Positions 37,375-48,098 are shown, counted from the stretch's first letter. The stretch: 64,000 bases of DNA from Opisthorchis felineus (GCA_004794785.1 SJOL01005865.1:550765-614764), one strand, 5' to 3'. The notes: generated by a model from the sequence alone, not told the origin. Made by a program: numbers and translations.

Positions 37375-37490
37375 GCTCATCCGTTAGAACTGACGAGACC
37401 ATTCGTCTTGCATCGGCCTTGGCCGCAACATATGCGAGTCAGCCGGCGCCGACAGCCTCAGGAATCTCGAAATTAATCTTACGTAACTGA
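37375..37490 (+). other. Candidate terminal exon, unassigned
   Basis: A strong acceptor (ctaataac branch-like site, ctccctctttgtag) precedes 37375. It is followed by an open frame reading SSVRTDETIRLASALAATYA and ending TGA at 37490 after about 38 codons. The tract, branch-like site and amino-acid composition look exon-like. No upstream partner exon or protein family could be recognised, so it may be coincidence. Confidence 0.25.
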
Positions 37491-39799
37491 TATTGTCAAA
37501 CGAACCGCGGAGAGACGATTGTTAACGGCCTTCCAGTCAAGCAGGAATGTTTCCGACCGATGACCCAGCACAATACCAAACCCAGTATAACCAGAGTTGT
37601 GCAGCTGGAAGCGAAAGTAGAGTAACGAAGCAGTCAGTGTAATACCAATGCTTATGTCCTAGATTCGTGTTTCTGACATACGTCAGCGCAGGGGGAACTC
37701 AGCATACACACAAGGGGAGCACGGAAATTTAAGGGGACGGGAGTTCGGAGTTTCAAAGCTGATTTCCAGGCGGTAGAGGCTGCGACTGCAGACAGACATG
37801 CAGAAATTGCTGCTAAGGGCGATGCTAACAAAGCTGCCAGTCCTAGTGATGGGACATACAAAGAGAGAGAGAACTGGCAATGGGGTGGAGAAAAGGAATT
37901 AACGAGGGTAATGAGAGAGGTATCAGGAATAACACAATTTCACCCTGCTTGTACAGCAGATGCGGTGATTCGGTTGGTTGCAACACGCGACGACTGACAA
38001 GGCATAACATTATTTTTACTTATGAAGTTCATGGTCATATGCAGGCAAGGGTACTCTCAGAGGAACCCAAACCTAGACAGGATCATTGAGACCCTCGACC
38101 ACAGCCTTTGGCCCAAAAGCCTGGCCGCAAGTGGGTGCCGGCATGCTACAACATGAGTTTTTAGGGAATAATGCGCCGCACATGTCCCAAACCACAACGC
38201 AGAGGGCCAGAAAACCAGAACGCCTATATCCACTGACCGACCTAGCATGAGACTCCGAGGATGTTGAAAGTTAGTTCCTCGGTATAGCTCAGTGGGAAAG
38301 AGGAATCCAAAAACTGTAGCACTTAGTCTTTTCACGACGGGATGTTCATGGCCGACAGTGAAGCAAGTTACAAGGCTCCCATTCGAAATCGGATTCAATG
38401 AAGATGAGCGAACGAAGGAAGTTCATTTGGGAACCAGGAATACTAGGAAGCAAGCGATGCCAGGACAATCCTTCTGGCAAAACCAGTGGAGGAAATAGTG
38501 TATCCAGCAGTTGTAAAAGCTCATTTGTAAATCACATTGTTGCACAATCACAAAGTACTATTCCTGGACTTTTCGGACAAAATGTGTGCATACATCGCAT
38601 ACACTCAACAAGTTTCCGATTTCCACCATTTACATTTTTTTGGATTCTGCACAAATTTGGCAACTGAGCGACCGACCAATATCAGCCCGAAATGCTGTAT
38701 CTCAATGTTCTTGACAAGGTCGAAGAATGTAATTCTATGCTCACCCCGGGAATAATGTGGGATCATTTGGATCAGAATTAAACGAATTAAAGAAACTCCC
38801 GACAGAACCATAAATTCTGCAATGGAAATTTGAACAATGAAAAATCCCCAGTGTTGCATGGCGAGATGTTTCAAACACCAAAAGCAGTCTTTTTCAAGGA
38901 CCGTATTTGTAGGGAAGTACTGTTTTTCTTTCGAGGTAAAACAGACTCGAAATGGTACGGAAATTCTAAAGTAGTAGCGTTTTGCTGGTTAAGCACTGTC
39001 GAGACGACTTCGTACTATGTGGATGCAACCAGCTGGATAGTGTGGCTTGACAGTTGTTTGGGGTGGGGTGGAGTGAACGTCACTAAGGCAAGGGACAAAT
39101 CCCCAGAGATTTTCCCAATTAAAGAATGGTGAAATGTGTGGTGTCATGGTTACATTGCTCTCTCACTGTGGCATTACATCAAGACAACTTCTCAGCGACA
39201 CGTTTCCAGCACTAGGCCAATCACCAGCATCATATGACATTTCGGCGTATGCATAATGAGCACTGATGCGAAAAATCCCGGAAAAATGCTCGTTCACATC
39301 AGAGAAATACCCCTGAGACTTTGCCAGATCAACGGCTGTCATCTCGAAATTACAATGGCTGATATAATTTTTATAGGTTGAAAAGTGTGGTCTGAAAATC
39401 CTCGAAGATAATGTTCAACCGCTCGAGAAATTTAGATGCAGCATAGGAATGGCGAATTGCGATACTATCGCTATGACACAATGACGGACAAATATGGATA
39501 GTGAAACACTTGGAGGGGCAGGAGCAAAGACCGACTACCTATGAAGAGCTGTGGTTAGGGTGCAAAGAAAGACTCGATTCACTCTGGCTTGAACATTCGT
39601 CCCCGTCTTTGGGTTAGTTCACACCAAGGTGGTGCTCGACTCTTGTGTTGACTTCATTGGAGCTAATCAGCAGGGTTTATAGTCTCGGTCGTGCAGGTAT
39701 TTGAGATTTGGTCATCCGATATACGGGACAAGGTTGTTACCACTACTTACCACTGTAAGCTGGATGCATAGGATGGGATAGATGTTAGCGAAGTACACT

Positions 39800-40081
39800 C
39801 ATTTGCAAACCAATTTGGTTTTGACGGGAGACTCACCTGGATTCGGGGACTGCGCCTACCTGGTTAGCCCCAAGAAGGGCGAAACCCGTCGTGGGCTGTC
39901 GAAGAGTTTTCAGCAACCTTATGCGTAGTGTATTACGTCTATACATGTGTCGCGATATCGTGCCAAATGAAACATGAGGCGGCTTGGTGCAGTACATTCA
40001 GTTGCTTAAAAACATCGCAAACGAGAGATTCATCTGGGTTCCAGGTGAGTCTCCTGTGAAAACCAAAATGGTATGCAAATG
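39800..40081 (+). mobile_element. Hammerhead-repeat element bounded by 41-bp inverted repeats (family HH)
   Basis: The unit starts with a left arm at 39800-39840 (catttgcaaaccaatttgg...) and ends with its reverse complement at 40041-40081, with 4 mismatches in 41 positions. Between them lie a hammerhead segment (39854-39896), the family trailer (gtcgaagagttttcagcaacc) and a tail (gaggcggcttggtgcagtac). That tail recurs at 17.8 kb on the other strand. It has no coding capacity, so it would be non-autonomous. Hammerheads are known in the terminal repeats of Penelope-like elements, which are present in this window. Whether this inverted-repeat form is one of them is inference. Confidence 0.8.
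39854..39896 (+). ncRNA. Hammerhead ribozyme with core mutations
   Basis: Stem I is GCCTAC/GTGGGC and fully paired with one wobble. Stem II is GCCC/GGGC with loop CAAGAA. The GAAA box is present at 39881. The first core box reads CTGGTTA instead of CTGATGA, changing A6 and G8. Stem III reads CCCG where the intact copy has CCGG. The expected cut is after C39890. The mutated invariant bases should abolish activity. Confidence 0.75.
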
Positions 40082-40124
40082 AATGGACTTCTCTAATTTC
40101 CTGCAATTTGGGTTCAAGTAGAAC

Positions 40125-40245
40125 ATACGGTCGACGGAAACTGGGAGATTGCGCCTACCTGATGAGCCCGAAACAGAGGAGCGAAACCGGTCGTGGGCTG
40201 TCGAAGAGTTTTCAACAACCTTATGAGTAGTGTATTACGGATAGA
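40125..40245 (+). mobile_element. Hammerhead-repeat fragment, second tandem copy (family HH)
   Basis: Starts around the aacatacgg segment, carries the ribozyme at 40153-40198, the trailer (gtcgaagagttttcaacaacc) and ttatgagtagtgtattacg, and then loses similarity. The arms and tail of the neighbouring unit are absent. Its ribozyme begins 299 bases after that of the 39.8 kb copy in the same orientation. The pair is a short tandem array, an arrangement also seen for hammerheads in Penelope-type terminal repeats. Confidence 0.75.
40153..40198 (+). ncRNA. Hammerhead ribozyme, all core bases intact
   Basis: Stem I is GCCTAC (40153-40158) with GTGGGC (40193-40198), six pairs including one G-U. The core CTGATGA is at 40159-40165. 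Stem II is GCCC (40166-40169) with GG-A-GC (40178-40182), four pairs with a bulged A and an 8-nt loop. GAAA is at 40183-40186. Stem III is the self-complementary CCGG (40187-40190). The cleavage triplet is GTC, with cleavage expected after C40192. A two-pair palindromic stem III is poor in a monomer but would be four pairs between two molecules, as described for other short-stem-III hammerheads. Outside stem I, GAAACT and AGTTTTC could extend the helix. Folding supports the call. Cleavage is untested. Confidence 0.88.
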
Positions 40246-41456
40246 TATGTTCTTGTTTGGATGATACGAGTAGTATGCGTGAAATGTCGCACAACGGCCC
40301 ACTAGCTGTTCTAAGTGTGATTATTTTGGTAAGTCCGAGCTGTACTGAGGGTAACCAGCTCGCTTCGCATGATGTATGGAGTATTCGTATAGTCGGGGAA
40401 TGGCATTGCTGATGAGCTCGATTGGGTGCGAAACACGAGCCCAGTTCATACAAATATAAGTGTAGTGTTCAAACAAGAGTGGTGTGGGCAGAAACTCAAC
40501 GGATCCCGCAACTATTCTCAAGCGGAGATCTCATTGCGTCACCGCTAAAGCACATGACACCATACTAACCTGTGTCGTGAGAAAGTGACCGTCTAGCTAC
40601 AACCCAGTGAAACACGTAGTAAAGGCAAGCTAATTGCTCGTCACAATTATTAGCAGGTATGAACGTTGGGTCAAACGGCAGCACGTACGATGTGTGATGT
40701 CGGCTGATCACAAGCTATTTCTATGTGGTACCAATCTCCCGAACAAAATTTCTGTGGTTCTACAACGGTTACGTACCAACATCAATGCTAAGTGTTGCTC
40801 ATACTGATGCCTTACAGTGACACATGTCCGTGGGGTTAATTCACACTGAAAGTACAGCAAAAAATCTCCAAGACCAAAAGGAAGCTTGCACAAGATGTAT
40901 CAGTGGTAGAAACTACTGTTCATGAAGGCTCCTATACAAGTACACTTCACGGCCATTCGCATAATTTTTGAGGACACGAAGTGGACAAAAAGCATGGAGT
41001 TTCTGACACGCTGCTTATTTGTTTCGCCCTTAGAAGGTTCTGCCTTTGTGTTGAAGGTCTAGGCTGTAAAAGTTTAACGTCCAAAAGCTCGACAGATAAC
41101 GGCCGTTCACGGCAGTCGACAGTTTCCGCGGAAGGGGTGTAAAAACATGAGAGCTCCACTTGAATAAAAGGTGTTTTTGAGAGTATCGACAGGAGAGGCA
41201 CGGAGAAAAGCAATGGCCTACAACGTGTTAAAAAGCATTAGTATTTACATATACAAAACATGATTGGCATTTAAATAATAAAACGAGGATAGATGTGATA
41301 AGAGTCAGGCTGGGCGCACAGGGTAGAAGGGAAGAACACGCGCGTGGTTATGCATTCATTCATACTATGGAAAAGGTGAGGAAGCAAGGGAACAAAGCGC
41401 ATGAATTCACGTTTGTGAAGGAGGGCCAAGCGATAGGTTGATGATTATCGGAGAGA
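40246..41456. other. 3' flank of the palmitoyltransferase gene
   Basis: The gene's 3' untranslated region should lie in the upper part of this stretch, read on minus. No canonical AATAAA was found in the first 250 bases after the stop codon. Only weak variants occur, such as AATACT near 41240. Nothing else was recognised. Confidence 0.4.
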
Positions 41457-41774
41457 TCACAGAGCAATGACAGAATTCGGTACACCGTTACCGATCACAT
41501 CGTTGTGTTCTTTCCGGTTATATGGCGATGTTGTCGCTATAGCAACACAACTAGAGTACGACAAGTCAGTTCGATTTGTTGGTGTACCGCTGTCAGAATA
41601 AACAAAATCCTCTCCCCTGCCACCGAAACCTGGGAAAACCGGAGTGACCGGAGGCGGCGGTGAGAAGGGACTGAACCAACGCCACGAGAATGGAGAACCA
41701 CAAGCCAGTGTTAGTCTTTTCCAACGCGACAGCTGTTCTGACTTTGGACCATTTTTTGTCAGGCTTTCAATACC
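41457..41774 (-). CDS. DHHC palmitoyltransferase (ZDHHC3/7-like), last coding exon
   Basis: The exon starts after a strong acceptor (ctcttttttttcag) at 41774 in phase 0 and ends with TGA at 41459-41457. It encodes 105 residues. It opens GIESLTKNG, continuing the preceding DDET, the counterpart of the TDETGIEQL stretch of human ZDHHC3. It then reads WKRLTLACGSPFSWRWFSPF, matching the conserved post-TM4 segment with its GHPFSLGWASPF-like core. The rest is a family-atypical tail: a proline run (FSPPPPVTPVFPGF), two N-x-T/S sites and a hydrophobic end VIAL. That end could be a class II PDZ ligand, but this is speculation. ZDHHC3 ends soon after the SPF motif, so this tail is about 50-60 residues longer. 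It acts on the cytosolic side of Golgi or plasma membranes if like its relatives. Confidence 0.93.
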   Translation of the reverse strand, partial: GIESLTKNGPKSEQLSRWKRLTLACGSPFSWRWFSPFSPPPPVTPVFPGFGGRGEDFVYSDSGTPTNRTDLSYSSCVAIATTSPYNRKEHNDVIGNGVPNSVIAL

Positions 41775-41948
41775 CTGAAAAAAAAGAGAAGTGAGAAGGG
41801 TAATATTCAATGCGAAATTGTATTGGTTCGACAATAAGGAGGTGACAGACAATGGCAAACAGAAATTTTTCACGATAGAGATAGAAGCGGGATGGTACAC
41901 TTGAGGAAACGATGACTACCACAGCTTTTTCGTTCATATTTAAAAGGG

Positions 41949-42131
41949 TGAGATGGCTCGGTGGTCAGAGCGCGAGTTTACTGACCGGAAGGTTCGTGGT
42001 TCGAACCCGACCTCTGCATCTCGACTTCCCCTGTCTAGGCTTGGGCAACCTGGCGGTAACCCAGCCCTCGTTCTTCTTTCGGGTGGCGTGGCAGTTCGGC
42101 ACCGAAAGGGTGCTACAGCTGAACGATTTTT
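41949..42131 (+). repeat. SINE family 1 (tRNA-derived), full copy with target-site duplication
   Basis: The head GAGATGGCTCGGTGGTCAGAG has a tRNA-like acceptor start and box A. Box B is GGTTCGAACCC (41998-42008), and ACCTCTGCATCTC closes the tRNA-like part. The body runs through ctgtctaggcttgggcaacc, cagccctcg, gtggcatgg-like and ggcaccgaaagg, ending gaacgattttttt. The flanks carry a 13-bp duplication, TTCATATTTAAAA (41933-41945) and TTCACATTTAAAA (42132-42144), with one mismatch. The insertion lies in an intron, antisense to the palmitoyltransferase gene. Confidence 0.9.
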
Positions 42132-42498
42132 TTCACATTTAAAAAAGAAACTGCGCATTACAGTGTTTCACAGAAACCTCCGAAAAAATGGATGGTATTA
42201 TATGAGTATCTAACCGTGGGATTCTGACACGAATCAGGTACGTCCCAGGAACGATAAAATTATGAACCAGTAGGTCCGACCGAATAATACCTTCCGAACA
42301 TCGTGATATACGGTGATAGGTGAAAATGATGGACACATAGATAGGTGAGAACAGTTATCGCTCAGTGTGTCAAACAGAAACAAACAGACGAACCCACCCA
42401 CATCCTAACTATAGCAGGTTGCACATCGTGATCTATCTCATGAACCAGCGTAAATAGCCCTTATTTAATTGGGACATTCACCACTGTGTGGGAAGCTC

Positions 42499-42650
42499 GA
42501 GACGGCTGAGTGGTTAAGGAGTGAACTTACTGACCGGAAGATTCGTGGTTCGGACCCAACGGCGGGTGACCTGGCCGCATCTCAGCCCCCGTGCTACATT
42601 CGGGTGGCATGGCAGCTAGGAACCGAAAGGGTATAACACCTGAATAATTA
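42499..42650 (+). repeat. SINE family 1, internally deleted copy
   Basis: Keeps the head (GAGACGGCTGAGTGGTTAAGG), the tgaccggaag block and a mutated box B (GGTTCGGACCC). The rest of the tRNA-like part is shortened, and the body shows cgggtggcatggcagc and aaccgaaaggg before a TTATTATTA tail. It is older than its neighbours at 41949 and 43402. Confidence 0.8.
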
Positions 42651-43401
42651 TTATTACTTTGTGGGAGAATTTGTGAGTGCATTCATTATACACGGCTGAC
42701 TGCGCAGCTGAAAAATGGGTTGGTTGCCTCCCCCCCTCATATATCAGCAAACAGGCGATCCCACAAAACCGTTGCCACATTCATTTTCCCAACGGATCTT
42801 AAGATCAATAGTATAAGATGGATGCACAAATAACTACAAAATCACTCAATTAAGGACGAGAAAATAGAGTACAAAGCAGAGCATCCAACATCCGAGAGGG
42901 CAGTCCTGAAGCAGTCGTAGTTGTATACACTAGTCCCACAGAAGGGAGCACATTGTGGGAAAGAAGACACTTGGGGGATAGTCACTCCTCGAGTTAGGGT
43001 TTTTTACAGGGAGTGCTTTTGTGGCCGCTTTTTTCCTGTGTGGGGAACACTGTACATTATTCCAGATGAGTGACCTATTGATTCGACGGCTTAAGAATAG
43101 GCGTTACGCAAGGGCCTACGGGGTTTTGATGAGAGGGCCCATTGCAGCTCAAACCATAAAAAGGACATTCCTTCTCCTCCTATTCATTGTTCAACCAAGG
43201 AAGAATAACGGAAAATCGGCCAGAACACTGTGTTCGGTGCATCAGAGGAATCTTAGACGACAGTAGTATGACCAATGTGGCCTGATGAACACGAAGGATG
43301 CCGGGAAGCAAAGGGAAGACGTAAGGTAAGGTGCACCCGGAATAGGATTCTGTGATAGCTTCTGTTGGAAGACTTCCTGTCACTTCCTGAGTTTCTGTGC
43401 C

Positions 43402-43584
43402 GAGATGACTCAGTGGTTAGAGCGCGAATCTGCTGACCGGAAGGTCCGTGGTTCGAACCCGACCTCTGCATCTCGACTCCTCCTGTCTAGACTTGGGCAA
43501 CCTGGCAGTATCCCAGCCCTCGTGCTTCCTTCTGGTGGCATGGCAGTTAGGCACCGAAAGGATGCTGCAGCTGAACGATTTTTT
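43402..43584 (+). repeat. SINE family 1, best-preserved copy with exact target-site duplication
   Basis: The head is GAGATGACTCAGTGGTTAGAG (near-canonical box A). The inner block is GCGAATCTGCTGACCGG, box B is GGTTCGAACCC, and GCATCTCGA closes the acceptor side. The body and T-rich end match the copy at 41949. An exact repeat TTTCTGTGCCGAG flanks it (43392-43404 and 43582-43594), overlapping the first three SINE bases. The anticodon-loop region CTGCTGA would suggest a Ser-type GCT tRNA ancestor, but the stem does not pair well, so ancestry is uncertain. Confidence 0.92.
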
Positions 43585-44149
43585 CTGTGCCGAGCGAACC
43601 AGTAGCAAAGAACAGACGGTGTTCTGTAGGGCTCTGTAGTTTTTGTGGAATATGCCACTAATAGAGAATGCAGTAAGCCAGTTATATAATGAATTGTGTT
43701 GTTCCGGTTGGACGGGGTTTGCGAAAGATTTCCATTGTATGGTATGAACACGTGTAGAGTAACAACAGATGACAAGAGACATAACCTTCCATGACACTGA
43801 AATGGTGATCATGTCGCCTAGTGTCCTTTACTCTTTACAATGGTGAGGACTTCACAGGAAATGCGGGCTGTTGCACGTCGGACAATCATGCTCGCGTCAA
43901 GATCCACACGGAGTTCTACACTGTATCGTTGCATGCATCTCGTCCAGTTGTTAACGAATCACCGAAAAAAAAATCCAAAAACTTCGTTACCTTGCTACAC
44001 AAATATAATTCAATAGATCCGAGCACTGACTTCACTAGAAGTTCAATGCATCATCATAATCCAGTTGAAAATGAACGAAGACATTCATTTATAAACTGTT
44101 GGACGAACAATTTCCCCATCGAACCGAACGTAAAAGAACTTTCTGGCTT

Positions 44150-44345
44150 AACTATTGTGTAGCGGTTTCAGGTTCGAAAAACGGCTTCCACAACGCTTAG
44201 GAGCAGACACATTTTGATTCTGTCGCACACCTATTTCGTTGGTTCCAACGTTAACAGTGGGGACAACAACACCAGAGTAATCACGGAATTCGGGAAACAA
44301 CATCCCGATTTCACATAGCTCAGCTGGGATACGGGCGTCTTCTGG
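44150..44345 (-). other. Exon-like open frame inside the intron, unassigned
   Basis: After an acceptor-like tgttttttccag the minus strand reads EDARIPAELCEIGMLFPEF and continues with protein-like composition to a stop near 44157. Its phase (two bases needed to finish the first codon) does not fit the palmitoyltransferase donor at 48174, so it cannot simply replace the last exon. No family was recognised. It may be chance. Confidence 0.2.
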
Positions 44346-46199
44346 AAAAAACACTAAAATGTTAGTCTACGGACTTCAGAATAGATTGACGAAATAGGAG
44401 AAAAGGGAGCCAAAGCGAGCACAGAAGACCGTGAAAAAATGGTGAAATAATAGCGAATCTTAAGTGGAAACCAGCAAAAAACTGATGTGAAACATTCGTA
44501 TTTGTCTGAATAGCATGTTTGTCAGTAGAGCCCAAAAACTAGTAGACTGTCTGTTCCGATTCGCAGAAAAGACCGCTAGCACTGTGTGACTATGAAAAAT
44601 ACATTGCACGAAGGAGATTTTGTGTTGCAGGCGACCGAAACCGCCTACACTGACCAACTGCGCGTTGTTTTTAATCAACACATACCGTGCTGGGTTCTGA
44701 GGGGAACATTGGAGTTACTTATGCAAAACGAATCTAGTGAACTATGAAACCACATTCTAGCATTAATGTTCAGTCAACTGGCATGATGCTCACGACATCA
44801 GATTTTGTCGCTGGATGGTGTGCTTTATCACACTCAGCTGAGTACGACAGAAAAAGAGAAAGAAAACCCCGGAAAGAGAAGTTACTAGATATTAATTTGA
44901 GTTGGAGAAAACTGCTCAAACTTTTTCCTTCGAGCCGAACTTGGAATTCAAGACACAGGAAGCAGTTGTGGAATTCGACTAAGCCGGAGACGTTCCATTC
45001 TCCTATGAGTCCTCTTCAAGTTCTCACGCGATAACTGTAATCTAGCGTTCGCCGATGAAGCGATTTCACCTACCTTGAGGCGATGGCATGCTGTAAGATA
45101 ATTTTCACACGAGTGGTGGTATAGATTGGCGGTAGTGTTCGCTGTTGTGACTATTTGGACCTAACTAGTGGTCAGTGCAGAATCCGGGGCAGTATAATGG
45201 ATACCACAGAGCCGGTTTTCGCTGACTCTCAGCCTCATGCAGACCCGAAGTTAGAAAGGAGGTCGCTGGAGATGCATGCACTTAGGACACTGGCCAGAGG
45301 ACATATCAGTATTGACACAGACAACAGAACTGTGACGAACAGCAGATAGGGCAGTAGTAACCACGGTACTGGTCCTAAAATATGTCCGCATAAATACGAA
45401 AATACTGTCAGTGGCAGCAATTCAGAGGCAACGCAGTAGCCGCGTACTGAAACGCAAAAGGTCGCAGTCCGAAGTGTGCGCCATATCGCGCACCGCCACA
45501 CCGATAGTGTGCACCACAGTCATAAAACAGACGGATCAATAGGGAATCGTACGCAGTGTAACGACCTTGGATACGTCCTGGGCAGAACGGGATGGGACAC
45601 GTGCTGAGTGGAGTGACCCTGGTCATGTGGCTTGTGACCAGAATGGCATAGGCCAGAAATCCGTTCTGACCGTCCACGTTTGACTCTAGACAAGACCAAC
45701 CACCCTCCGGGGGCACCCGGTCACCATGGCAACAAATATAAACAATGGCGAGCAAATATATATGAAGCCGGTAGCGATGACCGTGAGACGTAAGCGAGCA
45801 GTTAGCCGTCCGTTGGATAATTCACCAACCGAAGTTCGCACTAGATAGCACAGGAGAAGGAACAATGGAACAATGTCGAAATCAAGCCACTTAGCAGTAG
45901 CCTGAGATAACGTACATTTGGATCATTTCGATTCCAGTAAGGAATCAAAAGTCAAGTTCCGTGTTGGCAATGCTAATCCAGATCTGTATGCATAAATCCT
46001 CCAGATAGATGGCTTTTGCACTTTCACAAAACACAATGTCTCCCGTATGAGGCATCGTCCACCTACATCCTCATTTACCGTAATGGGTTTTCTGATTGCA
46101 GTACAGGTGTGAAATTCAGTGATCAAAAACACATTACTAAAATTCTGTTGGCGGTAGGATATGTTGAAACTTCAATCCAGATTTCGACCTGTAATTGAA

Positions 46200-46312
46200 A
46201 CCAACCTGTGCTGAAGAGCCTAGAAGCACTTTATAGCTGATTCAATCTTATCGATTCAAGCCAGCGACCTTCCGCCTATTAGTTGAAAATTAACCGTTTG
46301 GCTACGAATGGT
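46200..46312 (-). repeat. SINE family 2, head-containing fragment
   Basis: On minus, box A reads GTAGCCAAACGGTTAAT and box B reads GGCTTGAATCG, followed by a shortened body ending with aagtgcttctaggctcttcagc. It abuts a plus-strand tail piece at 46313, giving an inverted arrangement of the two halves. Confidence 0.55.
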
Positions 46313-46385
46313 GAGATGCGTGAGGAGCGCACAGCCGATGAATTCCAATAAGGATGAAACAGCTCATTGGCTTTTTCGCACAGAT
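46313..46385 (+). repeat. SINE family 2, tail fragment
   Basis: Carries gcgtgaggagcgcacagccg, atgaattcc and aaggatgaaacagctc, the family body blocks in order. The head is missing. It lies tail-out next to the minus copy at 46200-46312. Confidence 0.55.
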
Positions 46386-47959
46386 TGTCTTCTCATCTGA
46401 TAGTGCTAACGATTAAAAGGTGCTAGTCCATTCTGGGTCAAGCGATAGTCGCTTTAAAGTAAGATAGGTACTGAATCTTCCTTCAGAAGTGAAATAAGCA
46501 ACACCAAATAAAAACGAATCTTTCCCAGTGTCAGTCTGATCGCTAGCTCCGGGTGTCCGCGATCGTAAAACATTCATCCGTTTGATTGGGAGATGGCTCG
46601 AGTACTAGTGAAGTCAAGATAAAAGCAAGTAGTCTTTCAACATAAGATGTAATTGTCCTGTTGTGTTGCCAGATTCCGATTTTCCCGGAAAGATAAGACA
46701 AAATGCGGACTGAAATTGTGAACTTGAAAGTGACTGGGCTCAAGCAGGAACCCGGCACTCGAGTGGAAACCATATTTGAGGGCGACTTTAACAGGGTTTT
46801 GCAAAGATTTGGTGGGGTTGTCACTGGAAAATGACCGTTTCAGACTGACACGAGGTGTACCGAGAAGGGGTGGGTAAATAATGCGGAATCCGATGAGAGT
46901 GCCTTGAAGAACGAGATCGAAACGAAAAAGAACTAACAAACGATGTAAGCTTGCCGAGTAACTCGAGAAATTTGCTTTGACGCAACAGCCGAGGCTTATG
47001 ATAAGGATCACTGAATACCTCACGAAAAACTAAATTCAGCAAGATTCCGCAATTTTTGTATGGTTTTCTAGGAGATGATAAATTTACGTTGGATTACATA
47101 CTACCTCCGAAGAGAGGTTATTACTAGCAGCGGAAGAAACGTCGTTTCCCTTGCAGCGAGTGACATGGTGGGATAATGTATGTTTGTTATGCATTTGGGG
47201 ACTTGCCAAGCTTGTAGCTCGAAATGCTTCTGAGAGGTCCCTTCGCAACCTACTCATGGCGCAATCCAGATGGTGGTTGGACAGTTATCCGTTAAACAAC
47301 AAAAGCCGCCCATCATTTTGTTGTGTGGTCATTAAAAAACGTAAAACTCCGTGAAATTCCTAGCTTCAGAACTGCTGTTCAGATTTGATATTAATTTGCT
47401 ACGAACAGCCATTACGTCAACGAGCGAGACCTAATGTGTTAAAATCTTCCCGTGTTTTCATAAACAGATCGGTAATATCCGGTTCTCGTCTGGTATACAG
47501 TGCCAAATTCTCAACAGATTTTATAACCTCAAGTAAAGCCAGACATCAAATGATCGTAGGAAATTAATTCAAAACCTAGATTTCGTCGAAAAATAGCTCC
47601 TTGAGGTACTGTAAACTACGCGACCCAACGTACGCTAGTGGAGTAGGGATAACACGCTCGCCTCGCATGTCAGATGTTCCACCCTTTGGTGTGGACTCAC
47701 CAGGACAGTCGGAGGAGTGATTCGAATTCCAAAAATTCTGCAGGCGCCTATAACCACGTTAGTTATGCATGAAAAGTAGAAATATGCAACCCTCGAAAGA
47801 ACGATGCCCTGCCCGTAGATTTGAGTTCACACCGACTGCTATACAACTGCATTATCCCCACATCGAGTAAAAGGGACTCAAAGGATAATTCGTGGAAGGC
47901 CATTCGCGTAACCTATGGAGCCAATGACAGAATAGAATAATCGAACAAATAAAATAATC

Positions 47960-48098
47960 GTCCAGCTGTAGCACCCTTTCGGTACCCAACGGCCATGCCA
48001 GAAGAAGGAAGCACGTGGGCTGAGGTACTGCGAGGTTACTCAAGCCTAGACAGGGGAAGTTCGAAGCACGGACCTTCCGGTTAGTAAATCCGCCCCAG
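47960..48098 (-). repeat. SINE family 1, 5'-damaged copy
   Basis: On the minus strand the copy reads ctaaccggaaggtccgtgc, box B as GCTTCGAACTTCC, cctgtctaggcttgag, cagcccacgtgcttcc, catggccgttgggtaccg and aaagggtgctacagctgg. The tRNA-like start with box A is lost. It sits 76 bp from the exon 48346-48174. Confidence 0.8.

Noticed and set aside
40409..40433. Another CTGATGA followed by GAAA, 210 bases after the intact hammerhead
   Set aside because: Stem II is weak, no UH cleavage site pairs properly next to a stem III, and no stem I partner is visible. About eight CTGATGA words are expected by chance in both strands of this window.
41775..41900. Extension of the last exon frame upstream to give a 147-codon ORF
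   Set aside because: The frame continues through a pyrimidine tract and CAG that is clearly the 3' splice site. The codons above 41774 are intron.
45557..45860. Possible solo LTR (starts tgtaacg, TATA-like motifs near 45735-45760)
   Set aside because: No matching inverted ends, target-site duplication, primer-binding site or second copy could be identified.
47640..47730. tRNA-like segment (cgctcgcctcgcatg, then gattcgaattcc)
   Set aside because: The A-to-B box distance is too long and no cloverleaf forms. Similar lone A or B boxes at 33279, 38281 and 63036 were also set aside.
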